64,000 nt of DNA from Pseudomonas tolaasii NCPPB 2192 (GTDB lineage: Bacteria; Pseudomonadota; Gammaproteobacteria; Pseudomonadales; Pseudomonadaceae): assembly GCF_002813445.1 (NCBI RefSeq), contig NZ_PHHD01000001.1, positions 1,054,001 through 1,118,000 on the forward strand. The letters are read 5' to 3'. The notes beneath the pieces were generated by a model that was given only the letters and a program-made list of their open reading frames with translations, did not search any database and was not told the origin of the DNA. This document shows positions 24,746 through 33,294 of the stretch, piece by piece (position 1 is the first letter of the stretch; the number at the start of each line of letters is the position of its first letter). A program made the position numbers and the translations under genes.

Positions 24746-25804
24746 TTACTGGATTTCGTCCGGCTTCACGATCACCCAGTTCTTGTCCGCGGTCACCGGC
24801 AGCCCCTCTTTGGCCTGCGCAGCTGCGTGTTTGGCCATCATGCCGTTCAACTGTGTCATGTACTTGTCCTTGCGGTTGATCCACAAGTGAATGCCGCCCT
24901 TGGCCACGTCCACATCGTGGAACAGCATGTAGCCGTCGCTGCTTGGGGTGTCCCCCCCCACGATCACCGGTTTTTTCCATTCGTCGATATAGGTCAGGAT
25001 CGCCGCGTGCTTACCGGCCATCCAGGTCGCCGGGGTCCACAGGTAAGGGGTCAGTTCCAGGCCAAGGTTGGCCTTCTCGTCATACTTGCCGGCGGCGATT
25101 TGCTTGCGCGCGGTGGTCAGCTCGCCGGTCTTGCGGTCCTTGAGCAAGGTGCTCACGCCGATGACGTTCTGCGGTTTGACGTTGTAGCCGTACTTCGGAT
25201 CGGCCGCGACCATGCGCACCAGCTCTTCCGAGGCGGCGGTCATCACGTACACCTCAATGCCGTTTTCCATCAGCTTGTTGAACAGCTCGGCCTGGCCGGT
25301 GAAGACTTTCGGCGGCTGCACCTCGGAGGTTTTCACCACATCACCTTCGTAATAGGTCACGGGCACGGGCTTGCCGGAGGCCATCATCTCGTCAACATAA
25401 CCCTTGAGTTCCTTGAGGGTGAAGCCGGAGAAAATCTGCGCCACCCACGGATAGCAGACCATGTCGTCGACTTCGCACAAGCGGTAGTAGTAGCTGAACA
25501 GGCTTTCCTTGTGGTCGGCGGTGTCTTTGAACGGGATCAGCTTGAGGGACGGGTCCATGGTGTCGCGGGTGATCAGGCCCTTGTTTTCCAGGTAGGGCAG
25601 CAGCGACTCTTCGAGGTCGTAGCGATAGCTGGTGTTGTCCATGTCGAACACCGCGAAGTTACCTTTGTTGGCATTCGCGGCAATCATCTTGTTCAGTTGC
25701 TCGGCGGCAGGCGCCGGCCAGTGCTTCAACTCGGTGGCAGCAAAGGCCTGGCTGGCGAGGCCAAGGCAGAAGGCGGCGGCAAGCATTTTCGGCGCGAGCT
25801 TCAT
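24746..25804 (-). CDS. pchP: Periplasmic phosphorylcholine phosphatase
   Basis: PchP releases phosphate from phosphorylcholine in the periplasm so that choline can be imported and used. The 352-residue protein has a signal peptide (about 1-22, ending ASQAFA), then HAD motif I DMDNT at 54-58, and closely resembles the P. aeruginosa phosphorylcholine phosphatase (PA5292) throughout, including HKESLFSYYYRLCE and the C-terminal GLPVTADKNWVIV. HAD motif IV acids are in GGDTPSSDG. In P. aeruginosa it is controlled by the betaine regulator GbdR; no site was identified here. Confidence 0.92.
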   Translation of the reverse strand: MKLAPKMLAAAFCLGLASQAFAATELKHWPAPAAEQLNKMIAANANKGNFAVFDMDNTSYRYDLEESLLPYLENKGLITRDTMDPSLKLIPFKDTADHKESLFSYYYRLCEVDDMVCYPWVAQIFSGFTLKELKGYVDEMMASGKPVPVTYYEGDVVKTSEVQPPKVFTGQAELFNKLMENGIEVYVMTAASEELVRMVAADPKYGYNVKPQNVIGVSTLLKDRKTGELTTARKQIAAGKYDEKANLGLELTPYLWTPATWMAGKHAAILTYIDEWKKPVIVGGDTPSSDGYMLFHDVDVAKGGIHLWINRKDKYMTQLNGMMAKHAAAQAKEGLPVTADKNWVIVKPDEIQ

Positions 25805-26045
25805 AAGCGGTTTCTCCCTGAGTGAAAGACATCGACGCTAACAAATCTCCATGACAGTTATCACCCGAGCGCGACCGCTTGTGTCGTGATTACGCCAAGG
25901 CCATGCGCGTAAGCGTCAAAGGCTTATTCCAAAAACGACAGTCACCATTCCATATCGGTATTAAATCAATATATTTCAAGCTGTTAGGCTTTCCGGTTCG
26001 CAATCGCAGGCTCACGCGGTTGGCTGCACTCTCAATGGAGCTTCA

Positions 26046-27437
26046 ATGAATCTGCCTCTGATTCTCAACGTATTGGTGTTCGTGGCCCTGTTGCTGGGCC
26101 TGGCACAAACCCGTCACACAAACTGGAGCCTCGCCAAGAAGGTTTTGTTCGCCCTCGTCCTCGGCGTGGTGTTCGGTACGGTGCTGCACACGATCTACGG
26201 CGACGGCAACCCCGTGCTCAAGGCTTCCATCGGCTGGTTCGATCTGGTGGGCAACGGTTACGTGCAGTTGCTGCAAATGATCGTGATCCCGCTGGTATTT
26301 GCCTCGATCCTCAGCGCCGTGGCACGTCTGCACAATGCATCGTCCCTGGGCAAAATCAGCTTCCTGACCATCGGCACGCTGCTGTTCACCACCGCGATTG
26401 CGGCACTGATCGGCATCGGCCTGACCAACCTGTTCGGCCTCACCGCCGAAGGGCTGGTGGCCGGTACCCAGGAAATGGCGCGCCTGCAGGTGATCCAGAG
26501 TGATTACGCGGGCAAGGTCGCCGACCTGAATATCCCGCAATTGCTGCTGTCGTTCGTTCCGGCCAACCCGTTCGCCGACCTGGCGCGCGCCAAGCCGACG
26601 TCGATCATCAGCGTGGTGATTTTCGCCGCCTTCCTGGGGGTTGCCGCGCTGCAATTGCTCAAGGATGACGTGGAAAAGGGCCAGAAAGTGCTCAACGCCA
26701 TCGACACCCTGCAAGCCTGGGTGATGCGCCTGGTGCGCCTGGTGATGAAGCTCACGCCCTACGGTGTCCTGGCGCTGATGACCAAAGTGGTCGCCGGCTC
26801 CAACCTGCAAGACATCATCAAGCTCGGCAGTTTTGTGGTGGTGTCCTACCTCGCCCTGGGCCTGATGTTTGTGGTGCACGGCTTGCTGCTGTCGCTGGCC
26901 GGGATCAACCCGCTGCGGTTCTTCCGCAAGGTGTGGCCGGTGCTGACCTTTGCCTTTACCAGTCGCTCCAGCGCGGCGGCGATCCCGCTGAGTATTGAAG
27001 CGCAGACCCGCCGCCTCGGCATCCCGCAATCCATCGCCGGTTTCGCCGCCTCGTTCGGCGCCACCATCGGCCAGAACGGTTGTGCCGGGCTTTACCCGGC
27101 GATGCTGGCGGTGATGGTCGCGCCGACCGTGGGTATCAACCCGCTGGATCCAATCTGGATTGCGACCCTGGTAGCGATTGTGACCTTGAGTTCGGCAGGC
27201 GTGGCGGGGGTGGGCGGCGGTGCAACCTTTGCCGCGCTGATCGTGCTGCCGGCGATGGGCTTGCCGGTGTCACTGGTGGCGTTGTTGATTTCCGTGGAGC
27301 CGCTGATCGACATGGGCCGCACGGCGCTGAACGTAAATGGTTCGATGACGGCGGGGGCGATTACCAGCCAGGTCATGGGGCAGACGGATAAAGCGCTGCT
27401 GAATGCCGATGAGCATGCCGAGTTGGCGCAAGTCTGA
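26046..27437 (+). CDS. tcyP: L-cystine sodium/proton symporter, TcyP/YdjN type
   Basis: This inner-membrane secondary transporter of the dicarboxylate/amino acid:cation symporter family imports cystine. The 463-residue protein has about eight membrane helices and two re-entrant hairpins. The motif regions LLQMIVIPLVFASILSA and FTSRSSAAAIPLSIEA (serine-rich loop) and GATIGQNGCAG match the TcyP branch rather than the glutamate carriers. The ATG at 26046 follows TGGAGCTTCA. The AT-rich sequence at 25945-25980 probably contains its promoter. Confidence 0.88.
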   Translation: MNLPLILNVLVFVALLLGLAQTRHTNWSLAKKVLFALVLGVVFGTVLHTIYGDGNPVLKASIGWFDLVGNGYVQLLQMIVIPLVFASILSAVARLHNASSLGKISFLTIGTLLFTTAIAALIGIGLTNLFGLTAEGLVAGTQEMARLQVIQSDYAGKVADLNIPQLLLSFVPANPFADLARAKPTSIISVVIFAAFLGVAALQLLKDDVEKGQKVLNAIDTLQAWVMRLVRLVMKLTPYGVLALMTKVVAGSNLQDIIKLGSFVVVSYLALGLMFVVHGLLLSLAGINPLRFFRKVWPVLTFAFTSRSSAAAIPLSIEAQTRRLGIPQSIAGFAASFGATIGQNGCAGLYPAMLAVMVAPTVGINPLDPIWIATLVAIVTLSSAGVAGVGGGATFAALIVLPAMGLPVSLVALLISVEPLIDMGRTALNVNGSMTAGAITSQVMGQTDKALLNADEHAELAQV

Positions 27438-27446
27438 TAGACCGCT

Positions 27447-27518
27447 ATCGCGGGCAAGCCCGCTCTCACATTTTGATGTGTGAATACATTCAAGTGTGGG
27501 AGCTGGCTTGCCTGCGAT
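27447..27518. repeat. REP pair between tcyP and folA
   Basis: Opposed halves of two REP variants (ATCGCGGGCAAGCCCGCTC and AGCTGGCTTGCCTGCGAT) are separated by about 25 bases. It lies in a convergent intergenic space and could form the terminator for both genes. Confidence 0.85.
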
Positions 27519-27522
27519 GCAC

Positions 27523-28035
27523 TTAAGCCTTTTCCCACACTTCGAAGTTGTACGCAGGCTTGTCGCCTTCTGCTGGATTCTCCAGGTTCGACACCAGCTT
27601 CCACTGGCCCAAATCAAACTCCGGAAACCACGCATCCCCTTCCGGACTCAACGCCACCCGCGTCAAATACAGGCGATCCGCCTGCTCCAGCCCCTGGGCA
27701 TACAACTGCGCACCGCCGATCAGCATCAGCTCATCCGCGCCCTGAGCCAATGCCCACTCTTCAGCGCGTTCCACGGCGGCCTCCAGTGACGGAAAAACTT
27801 CCGCACCTTCCAGCGCCAAATCGGTCTGACGGCTGACCACAAGGTTCAGGCGCCCCGGCAGCGGTCGGCCCAGGGAATCCCAGGTCTTGCGCCCCATGAT
27901 GATCGGCTTGCCGAGCGTGGTGGCCTTGAAATATTTGAAATCCCCCGGCAAATGCCAGGGCATGCTGTTGTCGACGCCGATCACACGGTTTTCACCGAGG
28001 GCTGCGATCAGGCTTAAAGGGAGAGTTTTTTTCAT
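27523..28035 (-). CDS. folA: Dihydrofolate reductase
   Basis: FolA reduces dihydrofolate to tetrahydrofolate with NADPH and is the trimethoprim target. The 170-residue protein has the conserved N-terminal LIAALGENRVIG, the MPWHLPGDFKYFK segment with the catalytic Asp, and GRKTWDSLG and LIGGAQLYAQG in the NADPH-binding region. It is divergent from the DUF2868 gene across about 70 bases. thyA, which makes dihydrofolate, lies 27 kb away. Confidence 0.97.
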   Translation of the reverse strand: MKKTLPLSLIAALGENRVIGVDNSMPWHLPGDFKYFKATTLGKPIIMGRKTWDSLGRPLPGRLNLVVSRQTDLALEGAEVFPSLEAAVERAEEWALAQGADELMLIGGAQLYAQGLEQADRLYLTRVALSPEGDAWFPEFDLGQWKLVSNLENPAEGDKPAYNFEVWEKA

Positions 28036-28104
28036 GGCGACGAGAATACCAGAGCCGCGAGTCAGCGGTTATGCTCCAGGCTCACTTGCTCAACAGGATG
28101 GCGC

Positions 28105-29484
28105 GTGACTGCACTGAACCCGCTGCAAACACTTTGGCTGACCGAAACCGTGCGTCTGCGTGAAGAACACGCAGGCCCCTTGGAAGACCTGGAAGCCAAC
28201 CGCCTGGCCCGCACGGCCGGTGGCGACTTGCCAGCGCGCATTCAGCACCGCGCCCTGCACCTGGCCGAGCGCGACGGCCTGACCGCCGCCCTCACCCGCT
28301 GGCTGCAAGGCGCGCGCCTGGCGCTGGTGCTGCTGGCAATCGTCGCGGTGGTCAGCGGCGCCGGGCTGGCCTTTGCCGCCTTGGGCAACGGCGTGACGCC
28401 GGTAAACGTGTTCTGGGCGCTCGGCAGCCTGCTCGGCTTGAACCTGATCCTGCTGATCAGTTGGGCGCTGGGCCTGCTGTTTGCCGGGGAACACGGCGCC
28501 AGCCTGGGGCGTCTGTGGCTGTGGCTCAGCGAAAAATTCGCCCGCGACGCCAAGGCCGCGCAGCTGGCGCCGGCGTTGTTGCTGCTGTTGCAGCGCCAGA
28601 GACTCAACCGCTGGGCCGTCGGCGTGCTGGTCAACAGCCTGTGGTTGCTGGCCTTGCTCAGCGCCATGGTGATTCTTCTTACGCTGCTCGCCACCCGCCG
28701 CTACGGCTTTGTGTGGGAAACCACCATCCTCGGCGCCGATACCTTTGTCGCCGTCACCCAAGCCTTCGGCAGCCTGCCCGCCTTGCTGGGCTTTAATGTG
28801 CCGACCGTCGAGATGATCCGCGCCAGCGGTGATTCCGCCCTGAATATCGAAAGCGCCCGTCAGGCCTGGGCCGCGTGGCTGGTGGGGGTGCTGCTGGTCT
28901 ACGGCATCCTGCCGAGGTTGATCCTCGCCCTGCTGTGCCTGTGGCGCTGGAAACGCGGGCGTGCGGCCTTGCGTCTGGACCTGAACCTGCCCGGCTATAG
29001 CCAACTGCGCGAACGTTTGATGCCCAGCAGCGAGCGCCTTGGGGTCAACGATGCAGCCCCCGAACAGCTGCACCCCGTGACCGGCGGCGTCAGCGAACTG
29101 GAAAGCGACGGCGCGCTGCTGGTGGCCATCGAGCTGGACGACCAGCACCCATGGCCGCCCAAACTGCCCGCCAGCGTAAAAAACGCTGGCGTCCTCGACA
29201 GCCGCGAATCGCGCAACAAACTGCTGGAACAACTTACCCGCTTCCCACCCGCGCGCCTGGCCATCGCCTGCGACCCGCGCCGCTCGCCGGACCGCGGCAG
29301 CCTGGCGCTGATCGCCGAACTCGCGCGCAGCGCCTCCGCCACCCGCGTATGGCTGCTGCAAGCCCCGCCCGGTCAGGCGCTCGACGCCGAACGCCTCGGC
29401 GACTGGCACACCGCGCTGCAACAGCTGGAATTGCCTTTCGCCGACTGCGCGCCGCTGAACTGGCTGGAGACCGGTCATGACTAA
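28105..29484 (+). CDS. DUF2868 membrane protein
   Basis: This 459-residue protein has four strong hydrophobic segments (about 73-95, 101-128, 171-195 and 257-285) and a soluble C-terminal domain. It belongs to the DUF2868 family, always found with a DUF3482 GTPase downstream. The start is GTG at 28105. Its last codons overlap the GTPase start by eight bases (ATGACTAA arrangement). The function is unknown; the pair may be a membrane GTPase system. Confidence 0.82.
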   Translation: MTALNPLQTLWLTETVRLREEHAGPLEDLEANRLARTAGGDLPARIQHRALHLAERDGLTAALTRWLQGARLALVLLAIVAVVSGAGLAFAALGNGVTPVNVFWALGSLLGLNLILLISWALGLLFAGEHGASLGRLWLWLSEKFARDAKAAQLAPALLLLLQRQRLNRWAVGVLVNSLWLLALLSAMVILLTLLATRRYGFVWETTILGADTFVAVTQAFGSLPALLGFNVPTVEMIRASGDSALNIESARQAWAAWLVGVLLVYGILPRLILALLCLWRWKRGRAALRLDLNLPGYSQLRERLMPSSERLGVNDAAPEQLHPVTGGVSELESDGALLVAIELDDQHPWPPKLPASVKNAGVLDSRESRNKLLEQLTRFPPARLAIACDPRRSPDRGSLALIAELARSASATRVWLLQAPPGQALDAERLGDWHTALQQLELPFADCAPLNWLETGHD

Positions 29485-30844
29485 ACCGCTGAAACTCGCC
29501 GTGGTCGGCCACACCAACGTCGGCAAAACCTCGCTGCTGCGCACGCTGACCCGTGACGTGGGCTTCGGCGAAGTCTCCCATCGCCCCAGCACCACACGGC
29601 ATGTGGAAGGCGCGCGGTTGTCGGTGGACGGCGAAGCGTTGCTGGAGCTGTACGACACGCCCGGCCTGGAGGATGCCATCGCCCTGCTCGACTACCTTGA
29701 GCGTCTGGATCGCCCCGGCGAACGCCTCGACGGCCCGGCTCGCCTGGCACGCTTCCTCGAAGGCAGCGAAGCCCGCCAGCGTTTCGAGCAGGAAGCCAAG
29801 GTGCTGCGTCAATTGCTGGCCTCCGACGCCGGCCTGTATGTGATCGACGCCCGCGAGCCGGTGCTGGCCAAGTACCGCGACGAACTGCAAGTCCTCGCCA
29901 GTTGCGGCAAGCCGCTGTTGCCGGTACTCAACTTCGTCAGCAGCAACGACCACCGCGAGCCGGACTGGCGCGAAGCCCTCGCCCGCCTCGGCCTGCATGC
30001 GCTGGTGCGTTTCGACAGCGTCGCCCCACCGGAAGACGGCGAACGGCGCCTGTATGAAAGCCTCGCCCTGCTGCTGGAAAACGCGCGGCCACAGCTAGAG
30101 CGGCTGATCCTCGATCAGGAAGCCCAGCGCCAGGCCCGCCAGCAAAGCGCCGCGCGGTTGATTGCCGAACTGCTGCTCGACTGCGCCGCCTGTCGCCGCA
30201 GCGTCGTCACCGAAGACGAGCAACACGCCATCGGTGACCTGCGCAAAGCCGTGCGCCAGCGTGAACAAAAATGCGTGGAAGCCTTGCTCAAGCTGTTCGG
30301 CTTCCGCCCACAGGACGCCGCCGCCAGTGATTTACCTTTGCTTGACGGCCGTTGGGGCGACGACCTGTTCAACCCTGAAACCCTCAAACAACTTGGCGTG
30401 CGCGTCGGTGGCGGGATCGCCGCAGGTGCAGCGGCCGGCGCGGGCGTGGATTTATTGGTCGGCGGCCTGACCCTCGGCGCCGCCGCCATTGCCGGTGCAA
30501 TCGCCGGCGGCGCACTGCAAACCGCCCGCAGTTACGGCAGCCGCCTGCTGGGCAAGATCAAGGGCCAGCGCGAACTGACCGTCGACGACAGCGTGTTGCG
30601 CCTGCTCGCCCTGCGCCAGCGCCAGCTGCTCAAGGCCCTGAATTTGCGTGGCCACGCGGCGCTGCACAGCATCAAGGTCGACACGCCCCAGGACAAAACC
30701 TGGCGCGAAGGCAAGTTGCCCGACGCGCTGCACAAAGCCCGCGCCCATCCGCAATGGTCGTCCCTCAACTCTCACGCTCGGTTGAGCCAGGGCGAGCGCC
30801 AGGAGCAGGTCGAGGCATTGGCACGTCAACTTGATGATTCATGA
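29477..30844 (+). CDS. Era-like GTPase with DUF3482 domain
   Basis: The N-terminal half is a small GTPase domain with P-loop GHTNVGKTS at 11-19, the G2 threonine near RPSTTRH, and G3 DTPGLED at 60-66. A canonical NKxD G4 motif is not evident; the corresponding place reads VLNFVSSND, so base specificity may differ. The C-terminal DUF3482 half includes a glycine/alanine-rich hydrophobic hairpin (near 308-345) that could insert in a membrane. It overlaps the DUF2868 gene and the two are presumed to work together. Confidence 0.85.
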   Translation: MTKPLKLAVVGHTNVGKTSLLRTLTRDVGFGEVSHRPSTTRHVEGARLSVDGEALLELYDTPGLEDAIALLDYLERLDRPGERLDGPARLARFLEGSEARQRFEQEAKVLRQLLASDAGLYVIDAREPVLAKYRDELQVLASCGKPLLPVLNFVSSNDHREPDWREALARLGLHALVRFDSVAPPEDGERRLYESLALLLENARPQLERLILDQEAQRQARQQSAARLIAELLLDCAACRRSVVTEDEQHAIGDLRKAVRQREQKCVEALLKLFGFRPQDAAASDLPLLDGRWGDDLFNPETLKQLGVRVGGGIAAGAAAGAGVDLLVGGLTLGAAAIAGAIAGGALQTARSYGSRLLGKIKGQRELTVDDSVLRLLALRQRQLLKALNLRGHAALHSIKVDTPQDKTWREGKLPDALHKARAHPQWSSLNSHARLSQGERQEQVEALARQLDDS

Positions 30845-30850
30845 CCCACC

Positions 30851-31384
30851 TCAATACCAGTTGAAGTCCAGGAAAGTCGTGCATAACCGCCGGATCAACG
30901 CTTTGTCGGCTTTGCCGGCAACTCCGTCGAAGTCCACATCACTGTTAGTAAACGACTCCAGTACACCATTGCCATCGGCGTCATACGCAGCCGCCTGATA
31001 AACCAGCGAGTCTTGGCAGGGCACGCGCGCGTGTTCATGAAACTCCATCCGGACAGCATTGGGCGCTCCACTTTTAGCGAAGTGCTCAACGCGAATCACC
31101 ATCGTGCGCTGCCAGCGATTGCCGGTGTTGAACCAATTGAGCTGGAGGAAGGCATCAGCAAAAACATCGAGCAGCCGCTTATCCAACACGTCATTTTCGC
31201 CGTCTCGATTGATGTCCCCTGAACACAGCACATCCACCACCCTGTCTGCGCTGATATCTACAGCAATCGCCTCATGGGAAAGCTCTTCAGGCCCGCCTGG
31301 CAGTTGGCGGAAAAAATTAAGTACGACGGTATCGGCTTTACCGTTCCTGCCACGGTCTTGAGCTGCCACTTTCAAATAACGCAT
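30851..31384 (-). CDS. Dockerin-like calcium-binding-repeat protein
   Basis: I do not recognise a named family. The 177-residue protein has a dockerin-type repeat at about 57-84 (GDINRDGENDVLDKR, ending in QLNW) and a second at about 149-176 (SDVDFDGVAGKADK, ending in DFNW), plus a lone DADGNG at 135-140. Both have Asp/Asn spacing like EF-hand loops, so calcium binding is likely. There is no signal peptide or membrane segment. ATG 31384 follows AAAGGAAC; a GTG at 31417 is a weaker option. It sits at the tail of the aminophosphonate locus, 78 bases after it. Confidence 0.7.
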   Translation of the reverse strand: MRYLKVAAQDRGRNGKADTVVLNFFRQLPGGPEELSHEAIAVDISADRVVDVLCSGDINRDGENDVLDKRLLDVFADAFLQLNWFNTGNRWQRTMVIRVEHFAKSGAPNAVRMEFHEHARVPCQDSLVYQAAAYDADGNGVLESFTNSDVDFDGVAGKADKALIRRLCTTFLDFNWY

Positions 31385-31462
31385 CAATGTTGTTCCTTTT
31401 ACCAACGAAACAACCACTCTAGGGAGCGTATCGGCTCTTCACTAGCCGACACGTCCTTGCTT

Positions 31463-32041
31463 TCAGTAAGAATCCAGCGACCTGATTGACAGCCGCAACA
31501 GCGCGCAGGCTTTGGCCTTGAGCACTTCCAAATCCAGCACCGGCACATGCATTTCCTTGGCCTGTTCGTCCCAATGGCGCATGCGCAAGCTCACGGCGCA
31601 CAGCGGGTCCTGTTCAAACGCGCGAGCTTCCTCGGCACTCATCACGCCGCCCTGATACGCCAGGGTACGACGGCTGGCTTCGCTCAAGCGTGCGTAGTAG
31701 TCGGGTTGGCTGAACGTCAGATAGCGCTTGGCTTGAACGTGATATTCCACCAGCTTGGCCATGCGCTCGCTGAAACCTGCACGACGCAGGTAATCGGCGC
31801 CCAGCCGCTCGTGGCTGACCACGCCATAGCCGCCCATGTTCTCGCCGCCTTCCCCGCAGATGTGCCCGATATCGTGGAAGAACGCCGCCAGCACCACTTC
31901 ATCATCAAAGCCTTCGGCCATCGCCAACTGCGCCGCCTGGGACATGTGCTCGATCTGCGACACCGGTTCGCCGATGTAATCGGCCTTGCCGTGCTGTTCA
32001 TACAAGCCGAAAACCTCGGCAATCGCCTGTTCCGGGTTCAT
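31463..32041 (-). CDS. PhnZ-like HD-domain mixed-valent di-iron oxygenase
   Basis: PhnZ-type enzymes use O2 to cleave the C-P bond of 1-hydroxy-2-aminoethylphosphonate or related compounds, giving an amino acid and phosphate. In this 192-residue protein Tyr22, Glu25, His32, His56-Asp57 and His60 line up, with a constant offset of two, with PhnZ Tyr24, Glu27, His34, His58-Asp59 and His62. The stretch YIGEPVSQIEH is diagnostic. GGGGAG six bases before the ATG at 32041 fixes the start, and the ATG overlaps the FAD oxidoreductase stop as ATGA. It could act on a trimethyl or N-methyl analogue instead. Confidence 0.85.
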   Translation of the reverse strand: MNPEQAIAEVFGLYEQHGKADYIGEPVSQIEHMSQAAQLAMAEGFDDEVVLAAFFHDIGHICGEGGENMGGYGVVSHERLGADYLRRAGFSERMAKLVEYHVQAKRYLTFSQPDYYARLSEASRRTLAYQGGVMSAEEARAFEQDPLCAVSLRMRHWDEQAKEMHVPVLDLEVLKAKACALLRLSIRSLDSY

Positions 32042-33168
32042 CGCGCGTCTCCCCACAAGGTTGTGATATTTCGTTCGGCCAGCGCCGGGCCGACGCTCAT
32101 GCCGACGCCGGTGTGCATCAAGGCAGCGCTCACACCAGGCGCGGCGCGCAGAAAGGAAAACGGCCCCGGCCCGCGCGAGCCGTAAATGCCCTGCCAGCGC
32201 TCCACCACCTGGATCTTGCAGCCCAGAGTCTGTTCGGCCAGTTCAATCATCCAGTCATCGACCTGCTCGGCGTTGAACGGCGAGGCATCGCTGCCGTAGT
32301 CGTGGGAATCGCCGATGATCAGCTCGCCATGGGGCGTCGGGCTGATGAGCAGGTGAATGCCGTGTTCATGCAGGTGCGGTGCTTCACGCAGGATCTGCGC
32401 CTGCACCGGCGCAGCTTCCGGCAGGTCGGCAAAGGCGCCGTAATGCACGCAACTGAGGCCGGTAAGCAAAGCGTGTTGCAGGTTCAGGTTGACGGTCGGC
32501 CGCGCACGCAGCATTTGCAGGCGGCAAATACTCGGGTTGAGTTCGGCCATCGCGCCCGCCAGCAAGGTTTGGTAGTCGTGGCCGGAGCAGACAATGATTT
32601 GCTCGCCGCGAAAGCTCCCCGCCGTGCTGTGCAGCTGGCCGGGCTCGACGTCGCGCACCAGGGTGGAGAAGTAAAACTCCACGTTCAGTGTTTGCGCCAG
32701 GTAGTTGATCAACGCCGGGATCGCCTCGCGCGAATACAATTGCTGATCGTCCTTGCCGTGCAGCGCCGCGCGGTGATGACGGAATTGGCCGCCATACAGA
32801 TCCTTCATGGCCGCGCCTTGGAGCAGCTCGACGTTGTAGCCGTGTTCCTGCGCGCGACCGGCGCAGAAGGCTTCCAGCAAGTGTTCTTCAGCTTCGGTGC
32901 GTGCGAACAGGTAAGAGCCGTTGCGCTTGAGTTGCAACCCGGCGGCGTGCGCCCAATGGCCCCAGATGTCGCGGCTTTCCCGCGCCAGGTCAAGCATCGG
33001 TCCCGGCGGTTGGCCAGTGACCAGCGCCTGGCCGAAGTTGCGCACAGAAGCGCCGAGTGGCGTGGCGCTGCGTTCGAAAACCTTGACCTTGAGGCCGCGT
33101 TTGGCGGCCGCAAAGGCGTGGGACAGGCCAAGAATGCCTGCGCCCACAATTAACAGATCACTACTCAT
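32038..33168 (-). CDS. FAD-dependent amine oxidoreductase linked to phosphonate loci (TIGR03364 type)
   Basis: This 376-residue enzyme of the DAO/glycine oxidase family has the dinucleotide motif GAGILG at 9-14 and ASVRNFGQ at 40-47, a feature of the subgroup repeatedly found beside phosphonate genes. Proposed roles are oxidative deamination or N-demethylation of an aminophosphonate. It overlaps the HD oxygenase by four bases, so the two products are made together. No signal peptide is present. A repeat element separates it from the importer genes. Confidence 0.82.
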   Translation of the reverse strand: MSSDLLIVGAGILGLSHAFAAAKRGLKVKVFERSATPLGASVRNFGQALVTGQPPGPMLDLARESRDIWGHWAHAAGLQLKRNGSYLFARTEAEEHLLEAFCAGRAQEHGYNVELLQGAAMKDLYGGQFRHHRAALHGKDDQQLYSREAIPALINYLAQTLNVEFYFSTLVRDVEPGQLHSTAGSFRGEQIIVCSGHDYQTLLAGAMAELNPSICRLQMLRARPTVNLNLQHALLTGLSCVHYGAFADLPEAAPVQAQILREAPHLHEHGIHLLISPTPHGELIIGDSHDYGSDASPFNAEQVDDWMIELAEQTLGCKIQVVERWQGIYGSRGPGPFSFLRAAPGVSAALMHTGVGMSVGPALAERNITTLWGDAR

Positions 33169-33178
33169 GCAGTCCTCT

Positions 33179-33289
33179 CGTTCCCACGCTCCGCGTGGGA
33201 ATGCATCGGGTGACGCTCCGCGTCACGATTTCAAGAGCGGACGCAGAGCGTCCGAGGCGGCATTCCCACGCAGAGCGTGGGAACGATCG
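33179..33289. repeat. Long imperfect palindrome of the GATCGTTCCCACGC type
   Basis: Second copy of the element at 24624. The outer arms CGTTCCCACGCTCCGCG and their inverse enclose GTGACGCTCCGCGTCAC. It lies between the FAD oxidoreductase and the binding-protein gene, splitting the locus. Confidence 0.85.
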
Positions 33290-33294
33290 GTACC

